A DNA stretch of 44,561 nt from Plantago elongata (Eukaryota; Streptophyta; Magnoliopsida; Lamiales; Plantaginaceae): assembly GCA_036897095.1 (NCBI GenBank), contig JAYMSP010000657.1, forward strand, positions 1 to 44,561. Reading direction: 5' to 3'. Positions 24,101 to 35,801 of the stretch are shown here, in pieces (position 1 is the stretch's first letter; each line of letters begins with the position of its first letter). A program made the position numbers and the translations under genes. Under the pieces are notes generated by a model, which did no database searches, was not told the origin of the DNA, and saw only the letters and a program-made list of their open reading frames with translations.

Positions 24101-24323
24101 TAGTGACAAGAGAAGTCCCAAGACTCTTCAAAGCAATATCAAGATGAGCCAAACTATGTTTGAGCCACCACCTAGACACCCTACCAGGGTAGTAGTGACC
24201 TTCTTCTTCCGGTGACCATATAAAAAGCGCCACCACCGCTCCCGCTCTAACTCCGGCAGCTAAAGCCGGATTATCTTCCACCCTTAGATCTCTCCTAAAC
24301 CATACTATACTACATCCTGACAT
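21183..24323 (-). CDS. CRY1: Cryptochrome 1, blue-light receptor
   Basis: Minus-strand exons are 24323-24017, 23495-23277, 23101-22395 and 22147-21368, giving 670 residues (Arabidopsis CRY1: 681). The start is the ATG giving MSGCSIVWFRRDLRVEDNPA; the codon further upstream in frame is GTG. Residues ~3-165 are the photolyase-homology alpha/beta domain and ~200-490 the FAD-binding domain (SFLSPHLHFGEV, WATGWLHDRIR, WRWGMKYFWDTLLDADLESD). The C-terminal extension has the DQMVPSITSS and STAESSSS motifs of the DAS region and ends NWRRLSQMG. CRY1 binds FAD and signals in nucleus and cytoplasm to control seedling de-etiolation and the clock. The TAA stop (21368-21370) lies inside a GGGTAAGA donor. 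With the acceptor before 21186, splicing gives GGG-TGA (stop 21183-21185), so both forms encode the same protein. The listed extent includes this final two-part stop. Confidence 0.96.
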
Positions 24324-25732
24324 CTTCTTCTTCTTCTTACCCACCCTCCAATACTAACCACACACGTGTCAAGATTCTAACTAATCCACCATAGTCTGCA
24401 GCAGCTACACCATGTATCTGACCTGGCAGTTTGGTATTGGTTTACAGATAAAGACTCAAACTTTGGCTCAAAACTGATGAAAGTTTCAGAATTTCAGACA
24501 GGAGGCACTGATGATGATGAAGTGGTAATAATAAAGTTTGCAACTTTCTTGGAGAAGAGATGATGGGGATAAGTAAACAAAGGAAAGAAAGGGTCTTTGT
24601 TTTCTTGAAGTTGTTATCTTGCAAGAAAAATGGAAGTAATAATAATGATTTAAATAATAATAAAAATAATAATAATATGCACACACTTGTTTGCTATTGC
24701 TATGCTATTTTTTCTTTGATCTGGTAATATTAATAAAATGGGGGGAAAATTAGGGAAATGGAGCAAAGAGAAGGAAGCATATAAGAGAGGAAGGAAAAAA
24801 AAGTAGGAAGACAAGTTGATTGGTGAAGATGGTGGGGCAGGAAGAAGAAGTATGGGGGAATTGTAGCCACAACTTTATAGTTTTCACAAGATTTCTTTTC
24901 TACAAATTTTTCTGCATCTTCCTTTCTTATCTTCATCACTTGTGCATACAAATACAAAAATGCTCTCTCACTCTCTTCTCTAATTTTCTCACCAATCACA
25001 CTGACAGGGTGGAAATGATAATAATAATCTAATCTATTTTGTGTGAACAAAACAATCTTTTCCTCTTTGGGTAAATCCCACACATGCTTCATTCTTCTGC
25101 CTAATCAAATCACAATCCAGCCATGAAAAATGAGCCATATTTGAAGTCAATGTGCACATAATAAGTTGGTAAAAAGCCCAAATCAGCTTTGAAATCTCTC
25201 AAACCAATAGCTTTATATTCATGTAGTCACTGACTCAAAGTGGTTTATCATAACGTGATATTAATTAAAGTGATCTCATAATTTTACTGTAGCAGTTGTG
25301 ATCACAATTATGGTGTGTAAGATCACCGTAGTCAGAGTAATATTGATCAAATTTTACTTCTACTTTATATGATTCTTTACAAATATCATTTTTTTTCATA
25401 ATTTAAATTATGTTGGTTTCACCTGATCCTTGGCTTCGAAGACGTCCGACTATATTTTGTGTACAAGGAGGTGAATCACTCAGTCCACGTCTTGGCCAAG
25501 TGTGGCAGTGCAGTAGCCCTAGGTTCTAGCTCTGGTATTAGTAGTAGTGTAAGTACTTCGGTAGTTGCTAGTACAAATCATGTCGATCAAGCAACTTCAA
25601 TTTTGTTTGGGATAGTTACCCTGTTTGGTTGGCTTCGAAGGTAGACCCTGATCATTGCAGAATTCGCATTCGACTCCTGTCGAATGCATTGTGCATTGCA
25701 ACGAGCTTTTGTTTGTCTAGTTTATGCAATAT

Positions 25733-25768
<36 letters not shown>

Positions 25769-26190
25769 TGGGTGAGAACATATAGCATAAGGTGTGAAGT
25801 CATATTCTAGTCTCTAGATATTATGCTACTTTGCATAATTAATACTCCAAAGTGCACGTGCATAAATGATATGCAATTATATTATAAAGATGAGGAAACA
25901 AATTAATGGTTGTTAAATCATGAAGTACTATAATTTCAAAATATTACGTACTAAAAGTTGAGCAAAGCCTTTTTTAAGAGTTAAACTTCTGCATCATTAA
26001 TTATTGATATTATTTTACAGTTTAAAAAAGAAAGGGAAGGGCGAATCAAATCTTTTCAATATATTCAGTCAAATGCACATGGATAATGGACAGAAACCTA
26101 AAAGGAAAAAGGGTTAGCCGCAGTTGATTTATTTCAATTATTGAAATTGAAAATAAACTTTAATTTACAAACATGGGACACGTTAATAAC
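24324..26190. other. CRY1 upstream region, LINE end, AT-rich spacer
   Basis: The first ~750 bases should contain the CRY1 leader and promoter (minus strand), with purine/pyrimidine-rich strand bias and AAT repeats near 24640-24675. A minus-strand open frame of 120 codons (25092-24730) has low-complexity sequence and no family resemblance, so I do not call it. A LINE 3' end follows at 25.4-25.8 kb. Confidence 0.45.
25405..25767 (+). mobile_element. 5'-truncated LINE (non-LTR retrotransposon) 3' end with poly(A)
   Basis: An open frame from about 25434 reads FEDVRLYFVYKEVNHSVHVL, then AKCGSAVALG. This matches the end of the RNase H domain of plant LINEs, where the family pattern is 'hVyREaNrvADaLAk'. 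It stops at about 25642 and is followed by ~95 bases of 3'UTR and a pure 28-A tail (25740-25767). Reverse transcriptase and endonuclease regions are absent, typical of 5' truncation on insertion. The left border is uncertain because no target duplication was found by eye. Confidence 0.7.
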
Positions 26191-26193
26191 TAA

Positions 26194-26351
26194 GGGGTGT
26201 TTGGCTCGATATTTGAATACTTCAATTTGACTCGATGAACATTGATTTGGCCTAAAATACACTTAAAATATCCCACTCAAATGTCCATTTAAACACAATT
26301 TTCACCAAAATCCATCCAAATGCCCACTCAAATGTCCATTCAAACAGCCAC
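26194..26351. mobile_element. Tourist-like (PIF/Harbinger) MITE, 158 bp
   Basis: The left end is GGGGTGTTTGG; the right end, inverted, is GTGGCTGTTTG. The element is flanked on both sides by TAA (26191-26193 and 26352-26354), the 3-bp target typical of PIF/Harbinger elements. The interior has two copies of CCCACTCAAATGTCCATT. It is non-coding. Confidence 0.7.
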
Positions 26352-26356
26352 TAATA

Positions 26357-26610
26357 CTCCCTCCATCCGAACAAACTTCATACATTTGTCATTTTTAACC
26401 ATTTCATTAAAATTCATGCATTACTAAAACAGAAAGTTACCTCACCATTAATAAATAATAAACAATCCCAACTTTACACAAAACTTATACATTTTATCAT
26501 TAAAATTATATTTTTCTCTACCTTCTTAAATTTCTATTATCATTTTAATTTTTTTTATAAAATTACACACCCACCTTAAAGTATGAAGTTTGATGGTACG
26601 GAGGAGGGAG
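26357..26610. mobile_element. Stowaway-like (Tc1/mariner) MITE, 254 bp
   Basis: The left end CTCCCTCCATCCGAACAAAC is mirrored at the right end by a sequence ending GGTACGGAGGAGGGAG. Inside both arms, GTATGAAGTTT is shared. The flanking TA dinucleotides (26355-26356 and 26611-26612) are the Tc1/mariner target. Termini, size and target all fit Stowaway. It lies directly beside the Tourist-like element, with only TAA+TA between them. Confidence 0.88.
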
Positions 26611-26612
26611 TA

Positions 26613-29397
26613 GGTAACATAACGATGCACATACTGCATGTCGGCCCTAAGGTAAAGAAGCTAAATCTAGTGTAGTTGAAATGTGGAATGTACATCAATT
26701 TTCAAGTCTGGCTTCTGCCCATTACCCTTTTAATTGCTCACATTCTTTTGTCTAAATATATTGAAAATTAAGTTACAAAAATATACTGATTCTACCGCAC
26801 ACAATACTTATAAAACTGATTTAGTAAGTATGCAGAACCACATACACAATTATACATATAGCACTATTCACTTCCCGACGAGTATATGTGTACTACATGT
26901 ACGTCGGTTCAATTAATAATATATGTTTATTTATTTCACAAATTTTACCGCACACCTCATTTAAACCGGGATATTAATATCACTAAATCAATCAACTGAA
27001 AATGAATTTTTTTTATAAAATGTTCGATTTAAGGAAGGGATGGACAATTCAGCGGTATGACAAACAGTCCCTAATATTTTACACTTAAATGGATGAAGAG
27101 GGTGCAGTATATTTTTATTTGATAAATATCTCTTTCGGTTCAAAAATAATTATTGCAATTTGTAATTCCATGTCCTATTATAGTTGTTAGTTAGTGCATT
27201 TTAAATCTTGTTTCGGAGGAAGATAAAATGAATTAAATTCTCCTATTACTACAATTTATAATTCGATAGCTACTCTATTAAAAAGTTACACCGACAATCA
27301 TTATTATATCAATATTACAATTGTCTCCCTATTTTCTTCAACCAAATTCCAATACAAAAAGTGTTTCTATTCGGAATTATCAGCATTAGTCATGAACAAG
27401 TTGAGGATTGGTTTGTTCAAGTCATAGCAAGTTGAGGAGTGATAGGTGAGCCAAGCCACGAGTAGATAGGTCATAGTGTGCTTCAATTTGGCCTTTTATG
27501 GTGTGGTGGGCCGGACCTCCTCATCTACCCTTTAACAAGAACACAAACAAATTGGATTCCATTCTTATCCACTGTTAATGTTAAGGCTGATCTGTCACTC
27601 TTCAAATCAAATCAAATCCAACACCTATTATAATAAATAAAATAAAATCTTTATGCAAACATATTAATTTATACAAAAAGTGCTCATTGATGACTAGGGA
27701 AAATTACAATAATCCTCGTAATTATAACAAAGATACTTATAACGGTATTCGATATTCATCATGTTAAAAATGATATATATTTATTTTATGTAATTATATT
27801 TAGGTGAAATCAAAGTTAGCAAGTGGATTTTAATGTGGGAATTGAAACCGCATAGAGTTCTTATTCGAAAACATCCTAATGTTAGGCGTGTGAGAGTGCG
27901 ATTGGGATCTATCGGTATTTCGTTTAGAAGAACCACATCTTCATCACTTATTAACTTTAATTTTCCATATGAAGAGAGCAAGGTTCATTCTGCACCAAAT
28001 ATCGCTATAACTCTGAGAATCCGGTTCTCTCCTAGGAACCTTCTCAACATTCCTTTGATTGTGAGCCCAAACAACTAAGCAAGAGTGTGCCAAGTGATAG
28101 TGAAGGCATGCAAACTGTGTCACTTGAATGTGCTCATAACTTGGGTTTTAGTTACCATCAGATTGGCAGAACTGCTGAAAAAAATATTAGTAAAATATTC
28201 ATACTTCGTTTACAACCGTAACTAATTGCTCTGTCGATAATGTCTCACATTTTTTTCGTATACGCTTATTGTTATAATCAAACTACGTTTATAAGAATAC
28301 CACCTCAATCATCTATACGTAAGTGATTGATTATACGGTGATAGGACTGCTAACCAACAAGGGCACAAATACACAAACTTTTGAGTTTATAATGAATCCT
28401 CACGTATATATTATGACTTCACTTAAAAGATTTTGTTTGTCATATGGACTAGAAATGAATATAAGAAAGTGATTCTCACTTGTTCCTCAACTCTTACATC
28501 AAGTAATCAAATTAGATTTTGTTTGTTATATTAAATTTAGCCCAACATATTCACGGGGAATCATGGATACTAATATGAGAATTGTTAAACTGATGATCGA
28601 TTTTACAAAATGACATATTTCTATATAATATAAAAGGTTCAATAAATTATATAAATATAAAAATTAATTTCATTTTTTATCAAATTTATTAAATTATCAC
28701 ATTTTCAAAAATATATAAACGTATATACACTACGATACTATAATGTAACAAAAATTAATATTATAAAATCATTGGTCATACTTTACAACTAATTATGAAG
28801 TTGAGATTTGCATGTTGTTATAATTCAAATTCGTAGTCATTAATATTTATTTAATTATAAAGTATAATTAAATTAATTAACTTTACATTAATATTTTTTT
28901 TTAAATTAAAAAAAAAATCAGAATCTGAGCATGACCGAGTCCTGCCCAGAACTGAGATCTGCCAGGACCGTGTCGTGGCAGATCGCTCCGATCGGAAAAG
29001 CTCCAAATCGGAGCTGCATAGATCCGACGATCTGTCAGAGCTTTTTCAGCCAGTTCGAGTTCGGCGGAGTTCTTCGTGTTCTTTTAAATTTTCTTCGATT
29101 TTTTTCGGATAATATGATTGGTTCAAGTAAACATATTTAGATGTTTTTTGGTAAATTTGTAATTATTTGTAATTATATGACTATTTTATTAATTACAATA
29201 GTTGTAGTGTTGTTTGTAATATATAAAAATACATTTGCATTTAGTAAAAGTTATCATGTGTTTAACATTCCTGATAATATGTTAGCTGGTCACAAGGAAA
29301 TGACACATTTTCCCCCGGGATGTATACAATACCCACAATTTATATATTTCATATTAAAATTGAGTTAAATTAAACTAAATTGATGTGAATTCGGAAT
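26613..29397. other. AT-rich spacer without recognisable genes
   Basis: No supported gene. A Stowaway-like left end (TCTCTTTCGGTTC, about 27130) has no visible partner. An 81-codon frame at 27833-28078 matches nothing I know. At 28920-29110 a GC-rich patch with short hairpins stands out from its AT-rich surroundings. Confidence 0.4.
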
Positions 29398-29405
29398 GTA
29401 TATAT

Positions 29406-30256
29406 TAGGGCTGCTCATTTCATCCGCGGATACGGATATTCGTTTTACGGATTGGATTGATCCGGTCCGTTGACTAATGGATCGGATAACGGATAAAAAA
29501 ATTTATCCATGAAAAACGGATATATCCGCGGATATCCGCTACCCGTTTAATTTTTAAAATATATATTAAAATATAATATAATATGTTATTTCCCTGTTTC
29601 ACTAAATGTAATTCAATTGCCTCCAGCCCTCATTCTCAGTCTTTCACGCAGTCCACACTTTCACTTCACGTAACTCGTCGGCCGTCCACTTCAATCTTCC
29701 TTCATCTCTTCAATTTTCACTTCTAATTACTTTCCAATAGCCCTAGCTTATCTTTTAATTGTGATTCTGCTCTACTCTAGTGACATATAAACTCCTCTCC
29801 GCCGGTCGCCTCCTCTTGTCTCTGTTCCTCTCCTGGTCTCCTTATGCCAACCCTCCAATTTCAATGTTTTGTCTATTCAATTTGATTTCGTTTGTCTTCT
29901 GATTCAATTTGTTTGTCTTCTGATTTGATTTTGTTTGTCTATTCAATTTGATTTTGTTTGTCTTATGATTCGCATATGTGATTCGATTTTATTTTTGTTT
30001 GAATTTTCATACCTTTGTCAACATCTATACCTTCTGAGAGAGTATTGTTAATAATAAAGGAAGTAATGTCTACTCTAATTTTTTTTCTATCGGATGACGG
30101 ATATCCACCGAATTTATCCATTATCCGGCGGATTTATCCGTATCCAATCCGTTCAGAAGGGATTGTATAACGGATAGACCTTTTCTTCATCCGTTTGACC
30201 GGATATCCGATCAAACGGATGCAGATCGATCTGTATCTGTTCGTTGCGCAGCCCTA
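29406..30256. mobile_element. Ac/Ds-like non-autonomous hAT element, 851 bp
   Basis: The ends are TAGGGCTGCTCA on the left and, inverted, TAGGGCTGCGCA on the right, close to the TAGGGATGAAA ends of Ac/Ds. The target duplication GTATATAT is perfect on both sides (29398-29405 and 30257-30264). Each end carries a dense array of CGGAT/ATCCG motifs within ~150 bases, the expected subterminal transposase-binding sites. The centre (about 29590-30050) is CT-rich and carries TTGATTTTGTTTGTCT repeats. It has no transposase frame and may include captured host sequence. Confidence 0.92.
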
Positions 30257-30264
30257 GTATATAT

Positions 30265-32153
30265 ATTATGATTTATGATTGATGAAATTAATTAATAGAT
30301 TAAAATTGGCCCAAATATTTCTTACTTGGACAAGCTGCATTGCAGCTCGTGACATGTCCAATTTGTCTGAATCCTTCATCTTTATTTTTTGTTTAAATTT
30401 TTTAAGTTTTGTCCAATTTTAAAGGTAAATAACTTAAAAAATAAAAAAAGAAAAAATCACCACCGACTTTATTTTTTTTGAGATTTACAAATAGAGACCA
30501 CTCTTAATCATATTTAAATCATTTCATCTCGACCTCATTTTTCTCTCTTAATTAAAATTAAATTTAAAAACGACTTCTGAAATGTAATTTTACTAATTTC
30601 AATTTTTAAACACTCTTAATATATTAAACATGTTTTAAAAAAAAAAAAACTAAAATAAAAAAATTTAAGTTAAAGTGACAGCTGCATAACACATCATTAA
30701 TATAGTAAAATTCTATCACATGTCTTGTTAGATAGTCTGTGATGCGTTACATAGGCGTCACCAATGCCGGTAGTCTAATTTCTTACTTAAACATGGAGCT
30801 GCAAATATAGTTACAAAAACTTACTTGAAAGCTGAAAACTAAATAAAAAGATTAACATTATTGAAACTGAAATAGGAGAAAATTTGGGGGCTTCTATGTA
30901 ATAAAACCTAATAGGAGAAAAATTGGGACAAACAGGAGAAGCAGATGCTTCTAGGGTGTGATAGCAACCAAAACGACGCCGTCTCTCCGGTGATACATCG
31001 CCTTTGCTCCGTTCAGCTTCTATACTTTCAGGTTCTTTACTCAAACACTAATTTAATTACTTCTCAATCTTTTATCTGCTATTTGTAAAATTCGATTTTT
31101 CAGTGAATGGTGCTAATAAGAAACTCATAGATTTCATTTCCTTTCAATTGATTTACGCTTAGTTTCTCCTTGTGTGTGAAATAAGTTATTCAATTGATTT
31201 AATTTGAGCCTATCATGTGAGTTGTTAAAGAAAGTAAGATTGAAGACCAAGAACAGAGCAGAATTAAGAATATATGTGCTCAATGATTGAATTCATTCTA
31301 ATTTAGCATGCTCTACAGCTTAAGTATCAGCAATGATGGGCAATGATAAGCTTAATGTGCCGAATTTTACCATTTTCGTGATCTTTTTTCGTATCAATGT
31401 GACAGTGATAAGCTTACTGTGCCGTATTTCAGTTTCTTGATCTATTTGGATATCATCAATGTAATGCTTACATGTAAACATAAGGGCTTAGAATGTATAG
31501 TGCAATTAGCCAATTACCAATTGCTCGGTTAAAACGTATCTGATCTATTGTGTCTTGTAGTGTTTTGCTGATCTATTTTAAAATTTGTGTTTACTTGGCA
31601 TATTAACAGTAGCAGTGTGATATGTTTTTCAGCTGTGAGCCTATGAGTGTATAATTTTCATGAGTAAACTTATGCTTCTTCCTGTTCAGTAAGAGATAAT
31701 ACCGTTCGAAAATCTATACACTGTTTCTGATGGACACTAACAAGGATGATATGTTTTCTTTTCTGCACTTACTAAGTTATTTGATTAGGTAGCTATTCCT
31801 TCATTAACTGACTAAAGGGAATATTTGTTATTCTAATTATGTCTGCTCCTAGATAGAGCATATGTTCCTTTATAAAAAAACTAAATAAATCAATAGTCAA
31901 AGGATGTCCTTTTTCTGGAACATTTCGGGTCTTGCATATTTCATTCATTACAGTAGCAATATAGATCAATATGCTTGAAGCATAAATATGAAGATTGATG
32001 CATTACAAGCTCGGTGATGCTCTTGAAAAGATAATAACCGTTTCTTGCTTAAATTAAAACTCCAAATTACATTCTCGACTTTTATATCCTGTACTTTTCA
32101 GAGTTCCTAGTTAATCCCTGTCAGAAATCCAGGCATCCAATCAGAGGGAAAAT
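30265..32153. other. Spacer and 5'UTR region of the NudC-like gene
   Basis: AT-rich up to about 30.9 kb. AAACGACGCCGT near 30971, followed by a CT-rich segment and a possible donor (TTTCAGGTTC, about 31027), looks like a first non-coding exon. A good acceptor (TACTTTTCAG, ending about 32100) lies about 53 bases before the start codon. A 5'UTR intron of about 1.07 kb is therefore likely but unproven. Confidence 0.4.
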
Positions 32154-33892
32154 ATGGCTGAGAAGTTGGCTCCCGAGAAAAAACACCGCTTTGTACATAA
32201 TGGTATGTTCTCATACGCGTACACACACAATATTTCATTTTTATCTAATCTACAACAAGAGAAACAAATGAAAATAGGAAATTGTCTTCTTAGTTTTGAT
32301 ATCAAAATGTGGTGCTGGTCTAGGTCAAACGATATTTGAATGGGATCAAACACTGGAGGAAGTGAACATGTACATAACTCTACCACCGAATGTTCCAAAG
32401 AAATTGTTTAATTGCAAGGTTGAATCGAAGCACCTAGAAGTCGGGATTAAAGGGAATCCTCCCTATCTAAATGTCAGTTTCCTCTTCCTTTTCTTTTTAT
32501 TCTTTTTGTTTGGGTTCAGATTTCAAAATTATACCTCACTTTGATAGTCTTTGTATTTGAACTGTTATAGACTTTTTGATTACTTACAGCATGACCTTGC
32601 CAACCCGGTGAAGACTGACTGCTCTTTTTGGACTCTTGGTACTTTCTTGTGCTTAATATCCTATCCTCCTAATAGCATTGTATCGTGGTCGGTGTATACA
32701 AGCCATACAAGCTGACAGAATATGGTATTTGATTCGGTTCTCTTATAACTGTCGGTTTGACTTCTAAGTTCTCCATTGAAGACAAAACTAGATGCATGAC
32801 ATGAACGTTGGATAGCCTTAAGTTCCTGATCCTCTGGTTGCCTCTATAATGCAATAGAAGAGATTATATGAACTTCGTTATGTCCGCCAATGAATTTGAC
32901 ATGTGCTTCCGTGACATTTGGTGAAGTGCTAATTGCCTGTGTGTGGTTGTCATTTCTCGACTTCTTCCATACCTAATTCTTTGTCTAACTTAGCATTTAA
33001 ACTGTCGCAGAAGATGATGTGATGCACATAACTCTGCAGAAGAGGGACAAAGGTCAGACATGGTCTTCGCCTATATTAGGTCAAGGGCAGTTGGATCCTC
33101 ATGCAACAGATCTTGAACAAAAACGCCTCATGCTTCAGCGGTTTCAAGAAGAGGTATGTTTTGATAATCTTCTCTGGTGACAAGGAGGTCATGTTGCCCA
33201 TCCTTCATATATATATTTAAACTTTTGTTGACATGGATACTTCTGAAGCATGCATAGATTATCTACTTAAATTAATCTCTCATCCTTATGTCTAATAAGG
33301 AGTTAGTATTGGTTTTTCTTTAATGATTCAGCCTATTGATATATGTCTCTTAACTATTCCCTCTTGTGTTATGTGATACCTTACGTTGATTTTATTAAGC
33401 ATAATTTCTCTTTGGCCGAGTGTGGAGAGTTTTGAAACTTCATGACTACTGGATCTAAACTTCTTAAAGCTTGGGGTAATTACTCTGAGAGGCAATGATG
33501 ATCTAGGAACTGGGACTATGGGTATCTTTAGGGATCATTAAAGTTGTCCAAGGACTGATAATTCGGCCAGTGTTACTAATGTTACCCTTAAACCATGACA
33601 CATCACATATCAAACTTCATTTACTAATCCTAGTCTGTGATTAGCTTTGGCCTGACACTGCAAATTATCTGGTGTGGTGGTTGCCAAAGAGGGAAAACTT
33701 GGAACCACTATTGAACGTTTATCTTGCATTTGCTTCCTGCAGTCTTGTTAAGTTTCAAAAATTTACATTTTATAAGTATCACTAATGTATGTAAACTTAT
33801 TTCAGAACCCAGGATTTGATTTTTCTCAAGCTCAGTTCAATGGGAATTGCCCTGACCCAAAGACATTCATGGGCGGGATTCGTTCTGATTGA
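32154..33892 (+). CDS. NudC/CS-domain co-chaperone (NudCD2-like), 5 exons
   Basis: Exons are 32154-32202, 32324-32472, 32590-32638, 33011-33153 and 33806-33892, giving 158 residues. The protein matches the small plant NudC-domain family (Arabidopsis At5g58740 type, from memory). The CS (p23-like) domain, residues ~14-105, includes FEWDQTLEEVNMYITLPPNV, KGNPPYLN and DCSFWTLEDDVMHITLQKRD. The conserved tail has LEQKRLMLQRFQEENPGFDF and ends TFMGGIRSD. CS-domain proteins act as Hsp90 co-chaperones or small-Hsp-like holdases, probably in the cytosol. Every exon border keeps the family reading frame, and no damage is seen. Intron 4 (33154-33805) is the longest and contains nothing recognisable. 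Confidence 0.94.
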
Positions 33893-34701
33893 TGCTCATC
33901 AATCTTTGAAGTAACACACTGCACCAGATTTAACCTGATGATTTGTACTCGGTGAAAGAGTGTATCTTCATACCTGAAGAAATAAATATGTACATATGCA
34001 CCTGAAGCTGCCTCTTATTTTTCTACTGTATCTATTTACACCTAAATGGGTAATCTTGAATGGTTGAGGTTGAAAATTCTATCTGCTTTGGGCACATTCC
34101 TTTCTTCCAGTTGAATTCTTGCGTGTGTAAATAAATGGAATATAGCAACTACTGTTACAACGATCCGACCATTAACCATATATCACGCCTCATAATTTGA
34201 CATCGGATTCGGAGGCATCCCATACTTTTTACATTGACACATAATACAAACTCGTGCTTATGAATCACACAGCCTATGGGGTGTACTACAATAATTTACG
34301 TGCAGGAATACTGTACACAGCAAGCTTGTCGAATTTCACTACAATAATCATGTTCTAAGAAGTTGTGCCACATGGTTTGGTGCGCATCTGACCACAGAGC
34401 TAGTCTCAGAGATGTAAATTTAAACTATATTGACTAACAACTTCATTTTCTAATTGTTTGACACGGTCGAACTGTTTTAGGATATTTTATGACCTTAATC
34501 TATATATAGTAAGTAGCCTAGAAGAATGAAGGAAAAGGATGCCCATATTTATTTTTGACACACCTAGCACACTCATGTGCATGTAATAAGTGAGGTGCTA
34601 GTACGTCCTTATCGACAGACAACTCCACCGCACTGCTTGCATTTAAGCCACCTGTCCATCTCCCAACCACTTCTACAGTCTATTTCGGCGATCATCTATC
34701 G
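33893..34701. other. NudC-like 3'UTR and DTM1-like promoter
   Basis: The first ~250 bases look like 3'UTR. A TATA-like CTATATATAG at 34500-34509 lies about 190 bases before the next start codon. Nothing else is recognisable. Confidence 0.45.
34500..34509 (+). promoter_or_regulatory. Candidate TATA box of the DTM1-like gene
   Basis: CTATATATAG is palindromic and sits upstream of the DTM1-like start at 34702. This would give a leader of about 160 bases. The assignment rests on sequence and position only. Confidence 0.35.
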
Positions 34702-35149
34702 ATGCGCAACGACACCCTTCTGCAGTTATGCCTGGTGTGGCTGGCCGCAGTAGTGGTAGTGACTGGGCTGTACACGCAGTCCTTGAAGAAGATGGCAATC
34801 ACCTACTTGCTCGGGATGTTGGCTATATGTGGTATCCTTTTGCCCGACTGGGAGTTCTTTGATCGGGCTGTTTCTCAGTGGGGTAGTCCGCTCACCGTCA
34901 ATGATAGTGGCACTTCCCGATCTGCACCCGGTTCTGCAAGGTGGGTTTAGAGTTATATTTTCATTTTCTTGTTTTAATGATTTTTGCCATCCTTGTAGGA
35001 TAGTTCAGAACACCATGTCTGTTAATTGTTCTTGATTCCTAGGCATTCAACGTTTATGCAGGTTCAGGTTTTACCCCATCCGGCTAGTTGTCTACATTGC
35101 GGTTTACGGTTTTGCTCTCCATAAGTGGTGGAAGTTCGTCTCAGCCTAA
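34702..35149 (+). CDS. DTM1: Signal peptidase complex-like protein DTM1 (SPC12 family)
   Basis: Exons are 34702-34940 and 35062-35149, giving 108 residues. Two hydrophobic hairpin segments, about residues 8-22 (LCLVWLAAVVVVTGL) and 33-48 (ITYLLGMLAICGILLP), are followed by LPDWEFFDRAVSQW, a signature I associate with rice DTM1. The C-terminus FRFYPIRLVVYIAVYGF, then ALHKWWKFVSA, forms a further hydrophobic stretch and also fits that family. Rice DTM1 is an ER membrane protein resembling the signal-peptidase subunit SPC12 and is needed for tapetum and meiocyte development. The same role in this species is inference. The intron splits an Arg codon (AG|G). Confidence 0.85.
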
Positions 35150-35801
35150 CTCTAGGACAATCCTTCCCCATGTAACCTAGAAGGGCTGGATCCTTAGTTC
35201 GCATTGTTTTCTTCTTTTTTTTCTCTTTCAATTCTTCTTTTTTTTTTGGTCAAATTTCATATCAGAACTGGGAACTGTGCCTTCCTGTATGGAAAGATTT
35301 TGTATTTGTTCATATATTCCAGTTGCAGCTGATTCCGACTCTGATGTCCACTGCACTAAACCGCTTCCTCCGATCTTGGTGACTAAATTCCATTCATATG
35401 CTAAGAATAAGGTAGTAATACTATAGAAATCATACTCATAAGACTGGTATAAGAAGAAAAAGTTTTACGAAACTGGAATTATATATACATTGTCGAAGGG
35501 GTACATGAAACTAGACTACCAAACTGCCAATAATCCCAGGTACTGGACAAAGATTAACAGTATTTAAAAACAAAATTGGGCTTCATGTAAAAGAGGTTGA
35601 AAACCAACCATGAACCATGTCTACATAGAGAGGTTGAGATCAGAAACTATTAAACTGGCAAAGATGTTCACACCTGTATTTCTGGTATTAGGATACAAAA
35701 ACCGCAGCAATGCATGACAAGTGCTGATCTAACCACTTCTTTCGCCAATTGATCATCTATGAACTTGGTATTTCTCATAGTAAAAAAGGATGTCTTGATG
35801 T
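35150..35801. other. Convergent 3' ends of the DTM1-like and carrier genes
   Basis: Contains the DTM1-like 3'UTR with T-rich tracts (about 35210-35250) and, on the other strand, the carrier 3'UTR. No gene is seen. Confidence 0.5.

Noticed and set aside
24730..25092. 120-codon minus-strand open frame upstream of CRY1
   Set aside because: It starts with ATG but the translation is low-complexity (Phe/Leu/Ser/Pro-rich at the end) and resembles no family. It probably lies in the CRY1 promoter or leader.
27126..27170. Stowaway-like left end (TCTCTTTCGGTTC)
   Set aside because: No matching right terminus or TA target could be found, so it is at most a fragment.
27833..28078. 81-codon open frame
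   Set aside because: No recognisable domain, no promoter signals and no conserved-looking composition; this length is expected by chance.
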